A DNA stretch of 64,000 bases from Proteobacteria bacterium SG_bin9 (GCA_002083525.1 LWDM01000050.1:42608-106607); one strand, 5' to 3'. Counted from the first letter of the stretch, positions 17,279-26,182 are shown. Notes: generated from the sequence alone by a model not told the origin. Numbers and translations: made by a program.

Positions 17279-18256
17279 TTACTGCACCGTGACGCCGGCG
17301 CTCTTGATGATCGGCACCCACTTGTCGATTTCCGAACTGACGAGCTTGCCAAGCGCGGCCGGCGTCTGATCGGCCTCGCTCGGCAGTTCTGCGCCGAGTT
17401 CGAGCAGCCGCGCGCGCACCTTCTCGTCCTTCAGCGCCGCGCGCGCGGTGGCGTTGAGCTTCTCGACGATTTCCTTCGGCGTACCCTTCGGCGCGAACAG
17501 CGCGTTCCAGCCGCTCGCCTGAAACTCCGGCAGTCCCTGCTCCTCGGTGGTCGGCACGTCGGGAAGAATCGGCACGCGCGATTTCACCGCGACCACCAGA
17601 CCCTTCACTTCCTTTGCCTGTACCTGCGGTGCGACGCCGACGGTTTGGTCGCAGACGTAATCGATCTCCCCCGACAGAACTGCGTTGAGCGCCGGGCCCG
17701 AGCCGCGGAACGGCACATGCTGCGGTTTCACGCCGAGCAGCGAATCCAGAAACAGGCAGGTCAGGTGCGAGGTCGCGCCGATGCCGCCGGTGCCGTAGTT
17801 CATGCGCCCCGCGTTGGCTTTCAGGTAGACGACGAACTCCTTGAAATCCTTTATTGGCAAATCCTTCTTCGCCACCACCAGCATCGGCGTCGCGGCTGCG
17901 TTCATGATCGGCTCGAAGTCGGTGCGGGGGTCATACGCGAGCTTCGGATAGAGGCCGACGCTCGCGGCCTGGGTGCCGAGATTGCCCATCAGAATCGTGT
18001 GGCCGTCCGGCGTCGCCTTGGCGACGCGCGTCACGCCGATGGTGCCGCCGGCCCCCGTGACGTTCTCAATCACCACCTGCTGCCCGAGCGTGCGGCCCAT
18101 GTGGTCGGCGACGACGCGCGAGATCACGTCGGTCGCGCCGCCGGCCGCGAACGGAACGACCAGCGTGATCGGCCGCGACGGGTAATTCGTCTGCGCGAAT
18201 GCCGCGCTTGTTGCGAAACACAACGCAGTGGCGAGGGGGAGCAGGGATTTTTTCAT
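17279..18256 (-). CDS. TctC/Bug-family solute-binding protein (orphan)
   Basis: 325 residues with a clear signal peptide (MKKSLLPLATALCFATSAAF, cleavage near AFA). Periplasmic binding proteins of this family capture carboxylates and related compounds for tripartite tricarboxylate transporters. Family blocks: NYPSRPITLVVPFAAGG, ATDVISR, ENVTGAGGTIG, TPDGHTILMGN, HVPFRGSGPALNAVLSGEID and LPDVPTTEEQG. No tctB or tctA is adjacent, so it is an orphan. It follows the dehalogenase-like gene by 25 bp and probably ends the leuC-leuD-hydrolase operon. Confidence 0.9.
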   Translation of the reverse strand: MKKSLLPLATALCFATSAAFAQTNYPSRPITLVVPFAAGGATDVISRVVADHMGRTLGQQVVIENVTGAGGTIGVTRVAKATPDGHTILMGNLGTQAASVGLYPKLAYDPRTDFEPIMNAAATPMLVVAKKDLPIKDFKEFVVYLKANAGRMNYGTGGIGATSHLTCLFLDSLLGVKPQHVPFRGSGPALNAVLSGEIDYVCDQTVGVAPQVQAKEVKGLVVAVKSRVPILPDVPTTEEQGLPEFQASGWNALFAPKGTPKEIVEKLNATARAALKDEKVRARLLELGAELPSEADQTPAALGKLVSSEIDKWVPIIKSAGVTVQ

Positions 18257-18281
18257 GATGTTTCCTCCTGGATCGTACGAC

Positions 18282-19175
18282 TCAAAGAAACGGATCGAGA
18301 CGCGACATCAGAGCGTCAGGCGCTTCCTCTTGCGGGCTGTGGCCGCAATCGATCGGATGTCCGTCAACCGTGTTCGCTTTTTCCCGCCACGTTGCCGGGA
18401 CGTCGTAGAGAGCGCCGACAGTGCCGCGACCACCCCACAGGGCTAGCAATGGTGCGACGATACGTCGGTCAGCATCGGCGGCGTCATGGACGAGATCAAT
18501 CGTTGCTGCCGCTCTATAATCTTCGCAGATGGCATGTCGCGTTGCCGGGTCGGCATAGCAGCGACGATATTCGGCCATCACTCGCGGATCGACCGAGCCG
18601 GCGATCTTGATTTGACCGTCGATATGCTTCTGCAGGAAGAACTCGGGATCATGTCCGATCATGGTCTCCGGCAGCGGATACGGCTGGATCAGGAAGAACC
18701 ACCAGAAATAGCGCCGCGCAAAGTCCATATCGGTGCGTGCATACATGGTCGCCGTCGGAGCGATGTCGATGACAACGAGTTTCTCGACGGCGTCCGGATA
18801 ATCGAGTGCCATGCGATGCGCGACGCGGCCGCCGCGATCATGGCCAATGACGGCGAAACGCTCATAGCCGAGTGCGCGCATCACGATGACCTGATCGGCA
18901 GCCATCGCGCGTTTGGAATAATTGATATGGTCCGGGCCGCCTTCCGGCTTCGCACTGTCGCCATACCCCCGCAGATCCGTCGCAACGACGGTGAAACGCT
19001 TCGCTAGTCGTGGCGCGACCTTGTGCCAGGTGAGGTGAGTCTGCGGATGACCGTGCAGCAGAAGCAGCGGAGCTCCCTCGCCGCCGATCGCCGTGCGAAT
19101 GCGAATGCCGTCGGCGTCAATGTCCTGCCAGCGAAAGCCGGGAAGAATATCCGCGTGTCCCGCAGCCGCGGTCAT
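18282..19175 (-). CDS. Haloacetate dehalogenase-like alpha/beta hydrolase
   Basis: 297 residues from the ATG at 19175, which overlaps the leuD stop (ATGA). The nucleophile elbow is GHDRGGRVAHRMALDYP, with Asp instead of Ser as in haloalkane/haloacetate dehalogenases and epoxide hydrolases. DIAPTATMY, the cap ARRYFWWFFLIQPYPLPETM and CEDYRAAATIDL resemble fluoroacetate dehalogenase, and the catalytic His is in DCGHSPQEE. The position that in my memory of fluoroacetate dehalogenase is the halide-binding His of the cap is Trp here, so a different substrate (for example an epoxide) is possible. Linked to leuCD and a TctC protein. Confidence 0.8.
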   Translation of the reverse strand: MTAAAGHADILPGFRWQDIDADGIRIRTAIGGEGAPLLLLHGHPQTHLTWHKVAPRLAKRFTVVATDLRGYGDSAKPEGGPDHINYSKRAMAADQVIVMRALGYERFAVIGHDRGGRVAHRMALDYPDAVEKLVVIDIAPTATMYARTDMDFARRYFWWFFLIQPYPLPETMIGHDPEFFLQKHIDGQIKIAGSVDPRVMAEYRRCYADPATRHAICEDYRAAATIDLVHDAADADRRIVAPLLALWGGRGTVGALYDVPATWREKANTVDGHPIDCGHSPQEEAPDALMSRLDPFL

Positions 19176-19789
19176 TCGCCCGCTCCTGCCAACAACCACG
19201 GAGCCGAAGCAAGATAAGCTTGCTGGAACGTGCGAATGTCGTCGGCATGGGTAAGCGTCTCGCCGATGCGGTCGAGACCGAGCATCATCGCGCGTCGGCG
19301 CGCATCATCGATCTCGAATGCGATGTCGAGGCCGCCTCCCGAGATGCTTCGGCGTTCGAGATCGATGCACAGTTCGGTTGGCCGGTCGGTGATCCGATCC
19401 GCCAAGAGTGCAATCGTCTGGTCTGCCAGGGTGACCAGCAACAAACCATTGTTTGCAGCATTGTCTGCAAAGATGCCGGCGAAGCTCGTGCCGATGATGG
19501 CGCGGATGCCGAACTGCAGCAGGCCCCATACCGCATGCTCGCGCGAGGAGCCGCAGCCAAAGTTCGGGCCGACGACGAGAAAACGCGTCTCGCTCCATTC
19601 AGGCTTGTTCAGCACGAAGTCAGGCCGTGGTTGTCCCGGCGCGCTGAATCGCAGATCGAAGAAAGCCCCGTCGCGCAGGCCTGCGCGATCGATGCCCTTC
19701 AGAAACTGTTTCGGCATGATGACATCGGTGTCGATGTTGGCAGACGGGAGCGCTGCCGCGGCACCGGTGACGATCGTGAACGGCTGCAT
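19172..19789 (-). CDS. leuD: 3-isopropylmalate dehydratase small subunit (LeuD-type)
   Basis: 205 residues, ATG at 19789. Swivelling beta-helix subunit of a LeuCD-type hydro-lyase. Seen: SANIDTDVIMPKQFLKGI, FLVVGPNFGCGSSREHAVW and FGIRAIIGTSFAGIF, all LeuD hallmarks. It begins 2 bp after the leuC stop. Its neighbours (hydrolase, TctC protein, divergent LysR) are not leucine genes, so it could serve a catabolic hydro-lyase such as a methylmalate or dimethylmalate dehydratase rather than leucine synthesis; the symbol reflects family only. Confidence 0.85.
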   Translation of the reverse strand: MQPFTIVTGAAAALPSANIDTDVIMPKQFLKGIDRAGLRDGAFFDLRFSAPGQPRPDFVLNKPEWSETRFLVVGPNFGCGSSREHAVWGLLQFGIRAIIGTSFAGIFADNAANNGLLLVTLADQTIALLADRITDRPTELCIDLERRSISGGGLDIAFEIDDARRRAMMLGLDRIGETLTHADDIRTFQQAYLASAPWLLAGAGE

Positions 19790-19791
19790 GA

Positions 19792-21216
19792 TCAGATTTT
19801 CCTCGCGAAGTGGCGAACATCGATGAGGTGACCTGCGAGTGCTGCTGCCGCGACCATCGCTGGGCTCATCAGATGCGTGCGCCCGCCCGCACCCTGGCGG
19901 CCTTCGAAATTTCGGTTGGTGCTGGATGCGCAGCGCTCGCCGGGCGCGAGCACGTCGTCGTTCATCGCAAGGCACATCGAGCATCCGGATTGACGCCATT
20001 CGAAACCGGCATCCATGAAAATCTTGTCGAGCCCTTCGGCCTCCGCGGCACGGCGCACGCTCGACGAGCCCGGCACCACCATCCCCCGAACCCCGTCCGC
20101 AATGCGCTGCCCGCGAACGACTGCCGCGGCTTCGCGCAGATCGGAGAGCCGTGCGTTCGTGCACGAGCCGATGAACGCACGCTGGATTCGCACATCGCTC
20201 AGCGCCATGCCGGGCGTCAGTCCCATGTAGCCGAGCGCGCGCTCCATATCGCGGCGGCGGCTCGCGTCCTGCTCGCGCTGCGGATCGGGGATCGTGCTGC
20301 CGACGGGAATCGCCTGATCGGGACTGGTGCCCCAGGTCACGAGCGGCTCGATCTCGTTCGCCGCGAGTACGACCTCGCGATCGAATGTCGCGTCCGCATC
20401 GCTGTGCAGCGTCAGCCAATGCTGCTTCGCTTGCTCCCAGAGTGCGCCCTTCGGTGCGCGCGGTTTGTCTGCGAGATAATCGAACACGGTCTGGTCGGGC
20501 GCGACGATCACACCGCGCGCGCCGCACTCGACCGCCATGTTGCAGATGGTCATGCGCGCTTCGATCGGCAGTGCCGCGATGCCGTCGCCGGCAAACTCGA
20601 TGGCGTATCCGGTCGCGCCGCTGGCGCCGATGGTGCGGATCAGCGACATCACCGCGTCCTTTGCGGTGACGCCGCGGCCGAGCGCGCCGTTAATGCTGAC
20701 GCGCATGGTCTTGAGGCGGCGATAACGCAGCGTCTGCGTCGCGAGGTAATGCTCGATGTCGGACGTGCCGATGCCGAAGCCGAGCGCGCCCAGTGCGCCA
20801 TAGGTCGTGGTGTGGCTGTCGCCGGCGGCGACGATCATGCCGGGCAGGATGAAGCCGAGTTCCGGTGCGACCACATGCTCGATGCCCTGCAGCGGGTGCA
20901 GCACGTCGAACAGTTCGATACCGAAGTCGCGACAGTTGCGGTCGAAGTAGGCGACCTGCTCTGCGCCGCCGGCATCGGGCATGGCCGCATCGCGCGTTTG
21001 CGCGGTGGAGTTGACATGATCGACCACGCCGAGCGCAGCCTGCGGACGCCAGACGTGGCGGTTCGCCTCGCGCAGACCGCTGAACGCCTGCGGGCTGGTG
21101 TATTCGTTGAGGACGGTGCGATCGATGTAAAGCAGGATCTCGGCGCCGGGGCCGTCACCGCCGAGCTTGCGGACGGTATGGGCGTCGATGATCTTGTCGT
21201 AGAGCGTGCGCGGCAC
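19792..21216 (-). CDS. leuC: 3-isopropylmalate dehydratase large subunit (LeuC-type)
   Basis: 474 residues from the GTG at 21216 (PRTLYDKIIDAHTVRKL), the standard opening; longer in-frame starts overlap the divergent LysR gene. Aconitase-family 4Fe-4S protein isomerising isopropylmalates by dehydration/rehydration. Substrate and cluster residues: AGDSHTTTYGALGALGFGIG, FIGSCTNARLSDLREAA (first cluster Cys) and SGCSMCLAMNDD (remaining Cys pair). Forms an operon with leuD, the hydrolase and TctC. Divergent from a LysR gene that is its likely regulator. Confidence 0.88.
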   Translation of the reverse strand: MPRTLYDKIIDAHTVRKLGGDGPGAEILLYIDRTVLNEYTSPQAFSGLREANRHVWRPQAALGVVDHVNSTAQTRDAAMPDAGGAEQVAYFDRNCRDFGIELFDVLHPLQGIEHVVAPELGFILPGMIVAAGDSHTTTYGALGALGFGIGTSDIEHYLATQTLRYRRLKTMRVSINGALGRGVTAKDAVMSLIRTIGASGATGYAIEFAGDGIAALPIEARMTICNMAVECGARGVIVAPDQTVFDYLADKPRAPKGALWEQAKQHWLTLHSDADATFDREVVLAANEIEPLVTWGTSPDQAIPVGSTIPDPQREQDASRRRDMERALGYMGLTPGMALSDVRIQRAFIGSCTNARLSDLREAAAVVRGQRIADGVRGMVVPGSSSVRRAAEAEGLDKIFMDAGFEWRQSGCSMCLAMNDDVLAPGERCASSTNRNFEGRQGAGGRTHLMSPAMVAAAALAGHLIDVRHFARKI

Positions 21217-21320
21217 GGGCGTCCTCGGACTGTGATAGGCTCGCCTAAGCAAAGGGAATGCGTCGCCGAATGGCCAATGCCGTTTCGGCATGCGTTGATG
21301 CCGGGCGCGGATGGAGAACA

Positions 21321-22262
21321 ATGGACGCCGAATGGCTTGAGGATTTTCTGGCGCTCGTGGACCTCGGGCACTTCTCGCGTGCGGCGGAACAGCGCGGCGT
21401 GACGCAGCCGGCGTTCAGCCGCCGCATCCGCGCGCTGGAGGATTGGGTCGGCAGCCCGCTGTTCGATCGCGACCTGCAGCCGGTGGCGCTCACGCCGGCG
21501 GGCGAACGCTTCCGGCCGGTGGCGGAGGAAACGCTGCGCCGTCTTTACCAGGGACGCGAAGCGGCGCGCGAGGCGGGCCGGATGTCGGCGGCGACGGTGC
21601 GCTTCGCCTCGACGCAGGTTCTCTCGTTCAGCTTCTTTCCGAACTGGCTGCGCGCTATCGAAGGTGACGAAGCGAGGGAAGCGGTCGTGTCGCTCACCGC
21701 GGCGCATATGGCGGCGTGCGAGCAGATCATGCTGCGCGGCGAGGCGCATTTCCTGCTGTGTCACGATCATCCGCAGATGTCGCACGCGCTGATGTCGGAT
21801 CAGTTCCGATCCGTTCGGCTTGGCGCGGACACGCTTCTGCCCGTCAGCGCGCCCGATGCAGCGGGGACAGGCCCGCTGTTCGCGATGCCCGGGACCTCGG
21901 CGGCGCCGCTGCCGCTTCTCGCCTATTCGAGCGAGTCGGGTTTCGGCCGCATCCTCGCCGGCGCGCGCGCCATCGAAAAAAGCGAGGCCTCGCTCAAGCC
22001 CGTATTTGCGTCGCATCTGGCGTCGGTCCTGATCGCAATGGCGCGTGAACGCCGGGGCATCGCCTGGGTGCCGATGAGCGTCGTCGCGGACGATCTCGCG
22101 CGCGGAACGTTGTTCCGGGCATCGCACGCACGCGATGACATTCCGGTCGAGGTCAGGCTTTACCGCTCGCGTGCGCGCCAAAGTCCAGCGGCCGAACGCC
22201 TGTGGTCGCTGATCCTCAGGACCGCTGACGCTAACGATCCGGAAAGCTCCAGGGCGGTATGA
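21321..22262 (+). CDS. LysR-family transcriptional regulator
   Basis: 313 residues from the ATG at 21321 (MDAEWLEDFLALVDLGHFSR); upstream in-frame codons are not LysR-like. The winged HTH is visible in SRAAEQRGVTQPAFSRRIRALEDWVGSPLFDR. The C-terminal effector domain starts near residue 90. Divergent from leuC with a 104-bp shared spacer, the classical arrangement for regulation of the leuCD-hydrolase-tctC operon; the inducer is unknown. Confidence 0.9.
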   Translation: MDAEWLEDFLALVDLGHFSRAAEQRGVTQPAFSRRIRALEDWVGSPLFDRDLQPVALTPAGERFRPVAEETLRRLYQGREAAREAGRMSAATVRFASTQVLSFSFFPNWLRAIEGDEAREAVVSLTAAHMAACEQIMLRGEAHFLLCHDHPQMSHALMSDQFRSVRLGADTLLPVSAPDAAGTGPLFAMPGTSAAPLPLLAYSSESGFGRILAGARAIEKSEASLKPVFASHLASVLIAMARERRGIAWVPMSVVADDLARGTLFRASHARDDIPVEVRLYRSRARQSPAAERLWSLILRTADANDPESSRAV

Positions 22263-22284
22263 AGCCTGTCTGGAGAACTGAGCG

Positions 22285-23031
22285 GTGACATCCAGCAAAC
22301 GCGACTTCCCTTACTACAATGGTGAGCCGGTCCTGATTTCGGGCCGCCAATGGCTGCTGGTCATGGCCGCGGTGGTGTGCAGCTACTTCGTCCTGACCGC
22401 CCAGCTGCCGTTCTTCGCGACGCGATTCGGGCAGTTCATTCCAGCAATCCTCTTCGTTGCCATCCCGCTTGCAGCGCTTGCGGCCATTACGCCGCAGCAC
22501 TGGACCGCCTTGTTCCGCAGAGTCCGCGTCCGTGACGTGATGTGGATGATCCTGTTCGCGCTGCTTAATGTCATCGTCAGCATGAGCATCGGCCTAGCGG
22601 TGTGGGCCTTGACGGCAACCGCTGCGAACCCGGCCGTCGGCGCTGTCGGCGGAATGGGATCCGGCGATCTGATCTTCTTTTTCCTGAAGACGATCCCGCA
22701 GCTGTTCGGCGAGGAAGTTCTCACCATTCTGCCGTTCCTGGCGCTGCTGTATCTACTGCATGCCCGCATGGAGATATCGCGAACGCAGGCTATCGTTGGC
22801 GCGTGGCTGATCGCAGCGATGCTGTTCGGTGTGGTGCACCTGCCGACCTACAACTGGAACTGGATTCAGTGCCTCGTCGTGATCGGCGGCGCGCGCCTTG
22901 TGCTGATGCTGCCCTACCTGCTGACGAAGAACATCTGGGTCTCCGCCGGCGCGCATATTCTCAATGATTGGATGCTGCTTGGGTTCACCTTGCTCGGGCC
23001 TTATCTGCTCAAGGCCGGCGCAGCATCCTAA
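22285..23031 (+). CDS. CPBP-family intramembrane protease-like protein
   Basis: 248 residues, GTG start, six to seven hydrophobic segments. CPBP (Abi/Rce1-like) motifs: EE at 143-144 in FGEEVLTILPF, FGVVH at 181-185 (FxxxH) and HILND at 224-228 (HxxxD). The Arg normally ending EExxxR is Ile148 here, so catalysis may be altered or lost. It follows the LysR gene by 22 bp on the same strand and converges with the acyl-CoA dehydrogenase (3-bp gap). Substrate unknown. Confidence 0.78.
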   Translation: MTSSKRDFPYYNGEPVLISGRQWLLVMAAVVCSYFVLTAQLPFFATRFGQFIPAILFVAIPLAALAAITPQHWTALFRRVRVRDVMWMILFALLNVIVSMSIGLAVWALTATAANPAVGAVGGMGSGDLIFFFLKTIPQLFGEEVLTILPFLALLYLLHARMEISRTQAIVGAWLIAAMLFGVVHLPTYNWNWIQCLVVIGGARLVLMLPYLLTKNIWVSAGAHILNDWMLLGFTLLGPYLLKAGAAS

Positions 23032-23034
23032 AAA

Positions 23035-24204
23035 TCAGTTTGCGAACAGCTGCCGCCCTGCGAGATCGAGCATGATCTCTTCGGAGCCGCCGCCGATCGC
23101 GTTCACCCGCACCTCGCGATAGACGCGCTCGACCTTCGAGCCGGTGAGGAACGACGCGCCGCCAAGCACCTGCGCCGCTTCGCGCGCGACCGCTTCGAGG
23201 GTGCGCGTCGCCTGCACCTTCAGCATTGCAAAATCGGACGGCACGCCCTTGCCTTCCTTCATCGCCCAGGCGCACTGATCGACCCACGCCTGCGTGGTGC
23301 CGATCTGCCGTGCCATGTCCGCGAGCTTGATGCGGATCGCCTGATGATCGACGAGGCGCTTGCCGAAGGTTTCGCGCTGGCGCGCCCAGTCCGCGGCCTC
23401 GGTGAGACAGACGCGAGAGTGCGCGCAGCAGTTCATCGCCATGCCGAGGCGTTCGCTGTTGAAATTGCGCATGATGCCTGCGAAGCCGCTGTTCTCCGGA
23501 CCGATCAGGTTCTCCGGCGGCACCTCGACATTGTCGAAATAGAGCGTCGCGGTGTCCGAACAGCGCCAGCCCATCTTGTCGAGGCGCGTGCGGCTGAAGC
23601 CGGGGCGATCCGTCTCGACCAGCATCAGCGAAATGCCGGCCGCGCCGGGGCCGCCGGTGCGGACCGCGACGGTGAGATAATCGGCACGCATGCCGGAGGT
23701 GATGAAGGTCTTCGAGCCGTTGATGACGTACTTGTTGCCGATCTTCTCCGCGCGAGTCTTGATGTTGGCGACGTCGGAGCCGCCGGACGGCTCGGTGATG
23801 CAGAGCGCCATGATCTTTCTGCCGGAAAGCACTTCCGGTGCGATGCGGCGCTTCATCTCCTCCGAGCCCAGAGCCAGCACGGGCGGCAGCGCGATGCCGT
23901 GCGTCATCAGCGACGCGTTGAGGCCGCCGGCGCCGAGGCGCGCAATTTCCTCGGACTGCGTCAGGCGATGGAAGATGTCGAAGCCCTCGGAGACGCCGCC
24001 GTACTCTTCCGGGTAGCCGAGGCCGAGGATGCCCGCTTTCGCCGCTTTCACGTGCAGTTCGCGCGGCAGTTCGCCGTCCGCTTCCCAGCGATCGATATTC
24101 GGTGCGATCTCGCGGTCGACGAACTTCCGCACCGAGCGTGCGAGTGCGTCATGGGTTTCGTCGTAGTGCGGCGAGCGTGCGCGCCAGTCGTCGAACATGG
24201 TCAT
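23035..24204 (-). CDS. Acyl-CoA dehydrogenase
   Basis: 389 residues. FAD flavoprotein oxidising acyl-CoA to enoyl-CoA. FAD-binding blocks ALCITEPSGGSDVANIKT and YVINGSKTFITSG; C-terminal VYREVRVNAIGGGSEEIMLD. At the usual catalytic-Glu position (YEGT in medium-chain enzymes) there is GGG, while a Glu occurs in helix G (NSERLGMAM, residue 251). As I recall, isovaleryl- and long-chain-type enzymes carry their base there, so a branched or long acyl substrate is suggested. No ETF genes are adjacent. Confidence 0.9.
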   Translation of the reverse strand: MTMFDDWRARSPHYDETHDALARSVRKFVDREIAPNIDRWEADGELPRELHVKAAKAGILGLGYPEEYGGVSEGFDIFHRLTQSEEIARLGAGGLNASLMTHGIALPPVLALGSEEMKRRIAPEVLSGRKIMALCITEPSGGSDVANIKTRAEKIGNKYVINGSKTFITSGMRADYLTVAVRTGGPGAAGISLMLVETDRPGFSRTRLDKMGWRCSDTATLYFDNVEVPPENLIGPENSGFAGIMRNFNSERLGMAMNCCAHSRVCLTEAADWARQRETFGKRLVDHQAIRIKLADMARQIGTTQAWVDQCAWAMKEGKGVPSDFAMLKVQATRTLEAVAREAAQVLGGASFLTGSKVERVYREVRVNAIGGGSEEIMLDLAGRQLFAN

Positions 24205-24338
24205 GGCTGATCATCCGGCAGGTCTGATCGGCAACGATGGCGTCGGTCGCGGTGAAATGTCCAGCCGGGGCTAGTGGTCCGATTCTAACATTCGCATCAC
24301 ATCTCAGCGCACGCTTAGCGAATGTCAAATCCACTCCA

Positions 24339-24653
24339 CTAGAGGATGCGGGCGCAGAGCGTCTTGAACATCAGGATCAGCGCCGCCGAGATGATAAGCG
24401 GCAGACAGATCGTGCTGGCGATGCTCGCCCAGATGATCTGATCCTTGCCGTCGAACCCGTCCGACCAGATGAAGGAGGGCAGGACGCGCGAGACATCTCC
24501 GGACACGAGGTCGTAGAGCGGTCGAAACAGCATGAGGCCACCAATGAGGAGGCCGCTGTATTCCCACCAGTGGCCCATCGCCCGGCGGACGAGAAAGATG
24601 GTGGCTCCGATAAGAATTGCCGCAATGACGATCACCGAGAGCCAGCCCAACAT
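24339..24653 (-). CDS. Small hypothetical membrane protein
   Basis: 104 residues, three predicted membrane segments (about 3-23, 32-48 and 74-98) and a short hydrophilic loop rich in Asp/Ser between the second and third. I recognise no family. It stands alone between the acyl-CoA dehydrogenase and the EamA gene, with 134 bp of apparently empty spacer on one side and 62 bp on the other. Membrane topology and clean reading frame support a real gene; function unknown. Confidence 0.6.
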   Translation of the reverse strand: MLGWLSVIVIAAILIGATIFLVRRAMGHWWEYSGLLIGGLMLFRPLYDLVSGDVSRVLPSFIWSDGFDGKDQIIWASIASTICLPLIISAALILMFKTLCARIL

Positions 24654-24715
24654 TCCTTGCCTTCCGCATTTCAGAGTCGCGGTCGTTAGTCGCGGCGAAC
24701 GGCCGAATGGTTCGA

Positions 24716-25588
24716 TTATTCCGGCGGAGCGACCTCTCGGCGCGGCAGCTGCGCGCGCTGGCTCAGCCAGACGCTGCCGAGCACCATGACGATGCCGGCC
24801 ATCTGCATGGGCGTCAGATTCTGCCCGAGGACCAGCCAGCCCAGAATCACCGCCGTTACCGGACTGAGTAGGCCGAGCGGCGAAATCACCGACGGCTCAA
24901 GCCGCGCGAGACCGCGAAACCACAGGATGTAAGTGAAGGCCGCGCTGATCAGGCCGAGATAAAGAAAGCCGGTGATGTTCGGTGTCGTGAGCGCAGGCAG
25001 CGGCGGCTCGAACCAGAGCGCGACAGGCACGAGCAGCAATCCGCCTGCGGTCAGTTGCCATGATGCGAAAGTCAGCGGCGACACCGGCGGTTGCCAGAAC
25101 CGGCTGAGCACAGTCCCCGCCGCCATCGATGCGGCGCCGGCGAGGCCCGCAATGACTCCGATGTCGTCGAGTGCGGCTTTTGGTGTGAGAACGAGCAGCG
25201 CGACGCCGGCGATGCCCGCGATTGCGGCCGCAATCGAGAGTGCGCGGATGTGTGTGCCGAGCAGCAGCCGCGCAAACAGGATCACCACCAGCGGCTGGAT
25301 CGCGCCAACTGTTGCCGCCACACCGCCTGGCAGGCGATAGGCGGAGATAAAAAGCATCCACCAGAAAATCGAGAAGTTGAGCGCGCCCAATATCAGCACG
25401 CGGGCCCACCAGATGCCGTGCGGCAGCTGCCGTACGAACAGGAGCAGCAGCAGCCCTGCGGGCAGCGCGCGCAGCATCGACACCGTCAGCGGATAACCGG
25501 CCGGAAGCAGTTCGGTGGTGACGAGGTAGGTGCTACCCCAGATCGCAGGGGCGACGGCGGTCAGCAGCAAATCGAGGTTGCGGTTCAT
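24716..25588 (-). CDS. EamA/DMT-family transporter
   Basis: 290 residues with ten hydrophobic segments in two five-helix repeats, the EamA pattern. N-terminal AIWGSTYLVTTELLPAGYPL and the second-repeat AFTYILWFRGLARLEPSVIS are family hallmarks. Such proteins export amino acids, metabolites or drugs. Divergent from a MarR gene, with two palindromic operators in the 90-bp spacer, so MarR-controlled expression is likely. Substrate unknown. Confidence 0.88.
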   Translation of the reverse strand: MNRNLDLLLTAVAPAIWGSTYLVTTELLPAGYPLTVSMLRALPAGLLLLLFVRQLPHGIWWARVLILGALNFSIFWWMLFISAYRLPGGVAATVGAIQPLVVILFARLLLGTHIRALSIAAAIAGIAGVALLVLTPKAALDDIGVIAGLAGAASMAAGTVLSRFWQPPVSPLTFASWQLTAGGLLLVPVALWFEPPLPALTTPNITGFLYLGLISAAFTYILWFRGLARLEPSVISPLGLLSPVTAVILGWLVLGQNLTPMQMAGIVMVLGSVWLSQRAQLPRREVAPPE

Positions 25589-25616
25589 TTTCGGGCTTTT
25601 CTGTTGTTATCCGATT

Positions 25617-25658
25617 TATCTTGAGGTCAAGATAATGTCTGATATCTTGACGTCAAGA
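25617..25658. promoter_or_regulatory. Paired MarR-type operators
   Basis: Two related palindromes in the eamA/marR spacer: TATCTTGA-GG-TCAAGATA (25617-25634, 8-bp arms) and the perfect TCTTGACGTCAAGA (25645-25658). The shared core is ATCTTGA..TCAAGA and their centres are 26 bp apart. Size and position suit binding by two MarR dimers that repress both divergent genes. Confidence 0.75.
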
Positions 25659-25678
25659 CATCCCGACGCCATCCTGCA

Positions 25679-26182
25679 ATGATGGATCGCGTCGACGACA
25701 TCCTCGCGCAGTGGCGGCGGGAACGGCCTGACCTCGATGTCGGGCCGATGGGAATCATCGGCCGCATGCGCCGCATCTCGCAGCATCTCTTGCGCGGGAT
25801 GGAGAAGACGTTCGCGGAGCACGGCCTGCAGGACGGCAGCTTCGACGTGCTGGCAACGCTGCGGCGATCGGGACCACCCTATGCACTGTCGCCCGGTGAC
25901 CTTCTGCGCACGATGATGATCACCTCCGGTACGATGACCAATCGCGTCGATCAGCTGGAGAAGGCCGGGCTCGTCAAGCGCACGCCGAATCCGGAAGACG
26001 GGCGCGGCTTCATCGTCTCGCTGACCAAGAAGGGCTTCAATCTGATCGACGCGACGATGACTGCGCACGTCGAAACCCAGAAGCGGCTGACCTCGGCGCT
26101 GTCGAAAGAAGAGAGAGCGACCCTCAACGCGCTGCTCGGCAAATACCTCGCGAGCTTCGAGGCGGCCGAGCGGGGTGACTAG
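25679..26182 (+). CDS. MarR-family transcriptional regulator
   Basis: 167 residues. Winged HTH: FDVLATLRRSGPPYALSPGD, TSGTMTNRVDQLEKAGLVKR and PEDGRGFIVSLTKKG (beta-wing). ATG at 25679 followed directly by a second ATG at 25682; either could be used. It is divergent from the EamA transporter and about 20 bp from the nearer palindrome, so autorepression plus control of the exporter is the simplest model. Confidence 0.92.
   Translation: MMDRVDDILAQWRRERPDLDVGPMGIIGRMRRISQHLLRGMEKTFAEHGLQDGSFDVLATLRRSGPPYALSPGDLLRTMMITSGTMTNRVDQLEKAGLVKRTPNPEDGRGFIVSLTKKGFNLIDATMTAHVETQKRLTSALSKEERATLNALLGKYLASFEAAERGD

Noticed and set aside
17194..18256. tRNA-Arg as an integration site for a genomic island
   Set aside because: No integrase, no visible repeat of the tRNA 3' end downstream, and the adjacent genes form ordinary metabolic operons.
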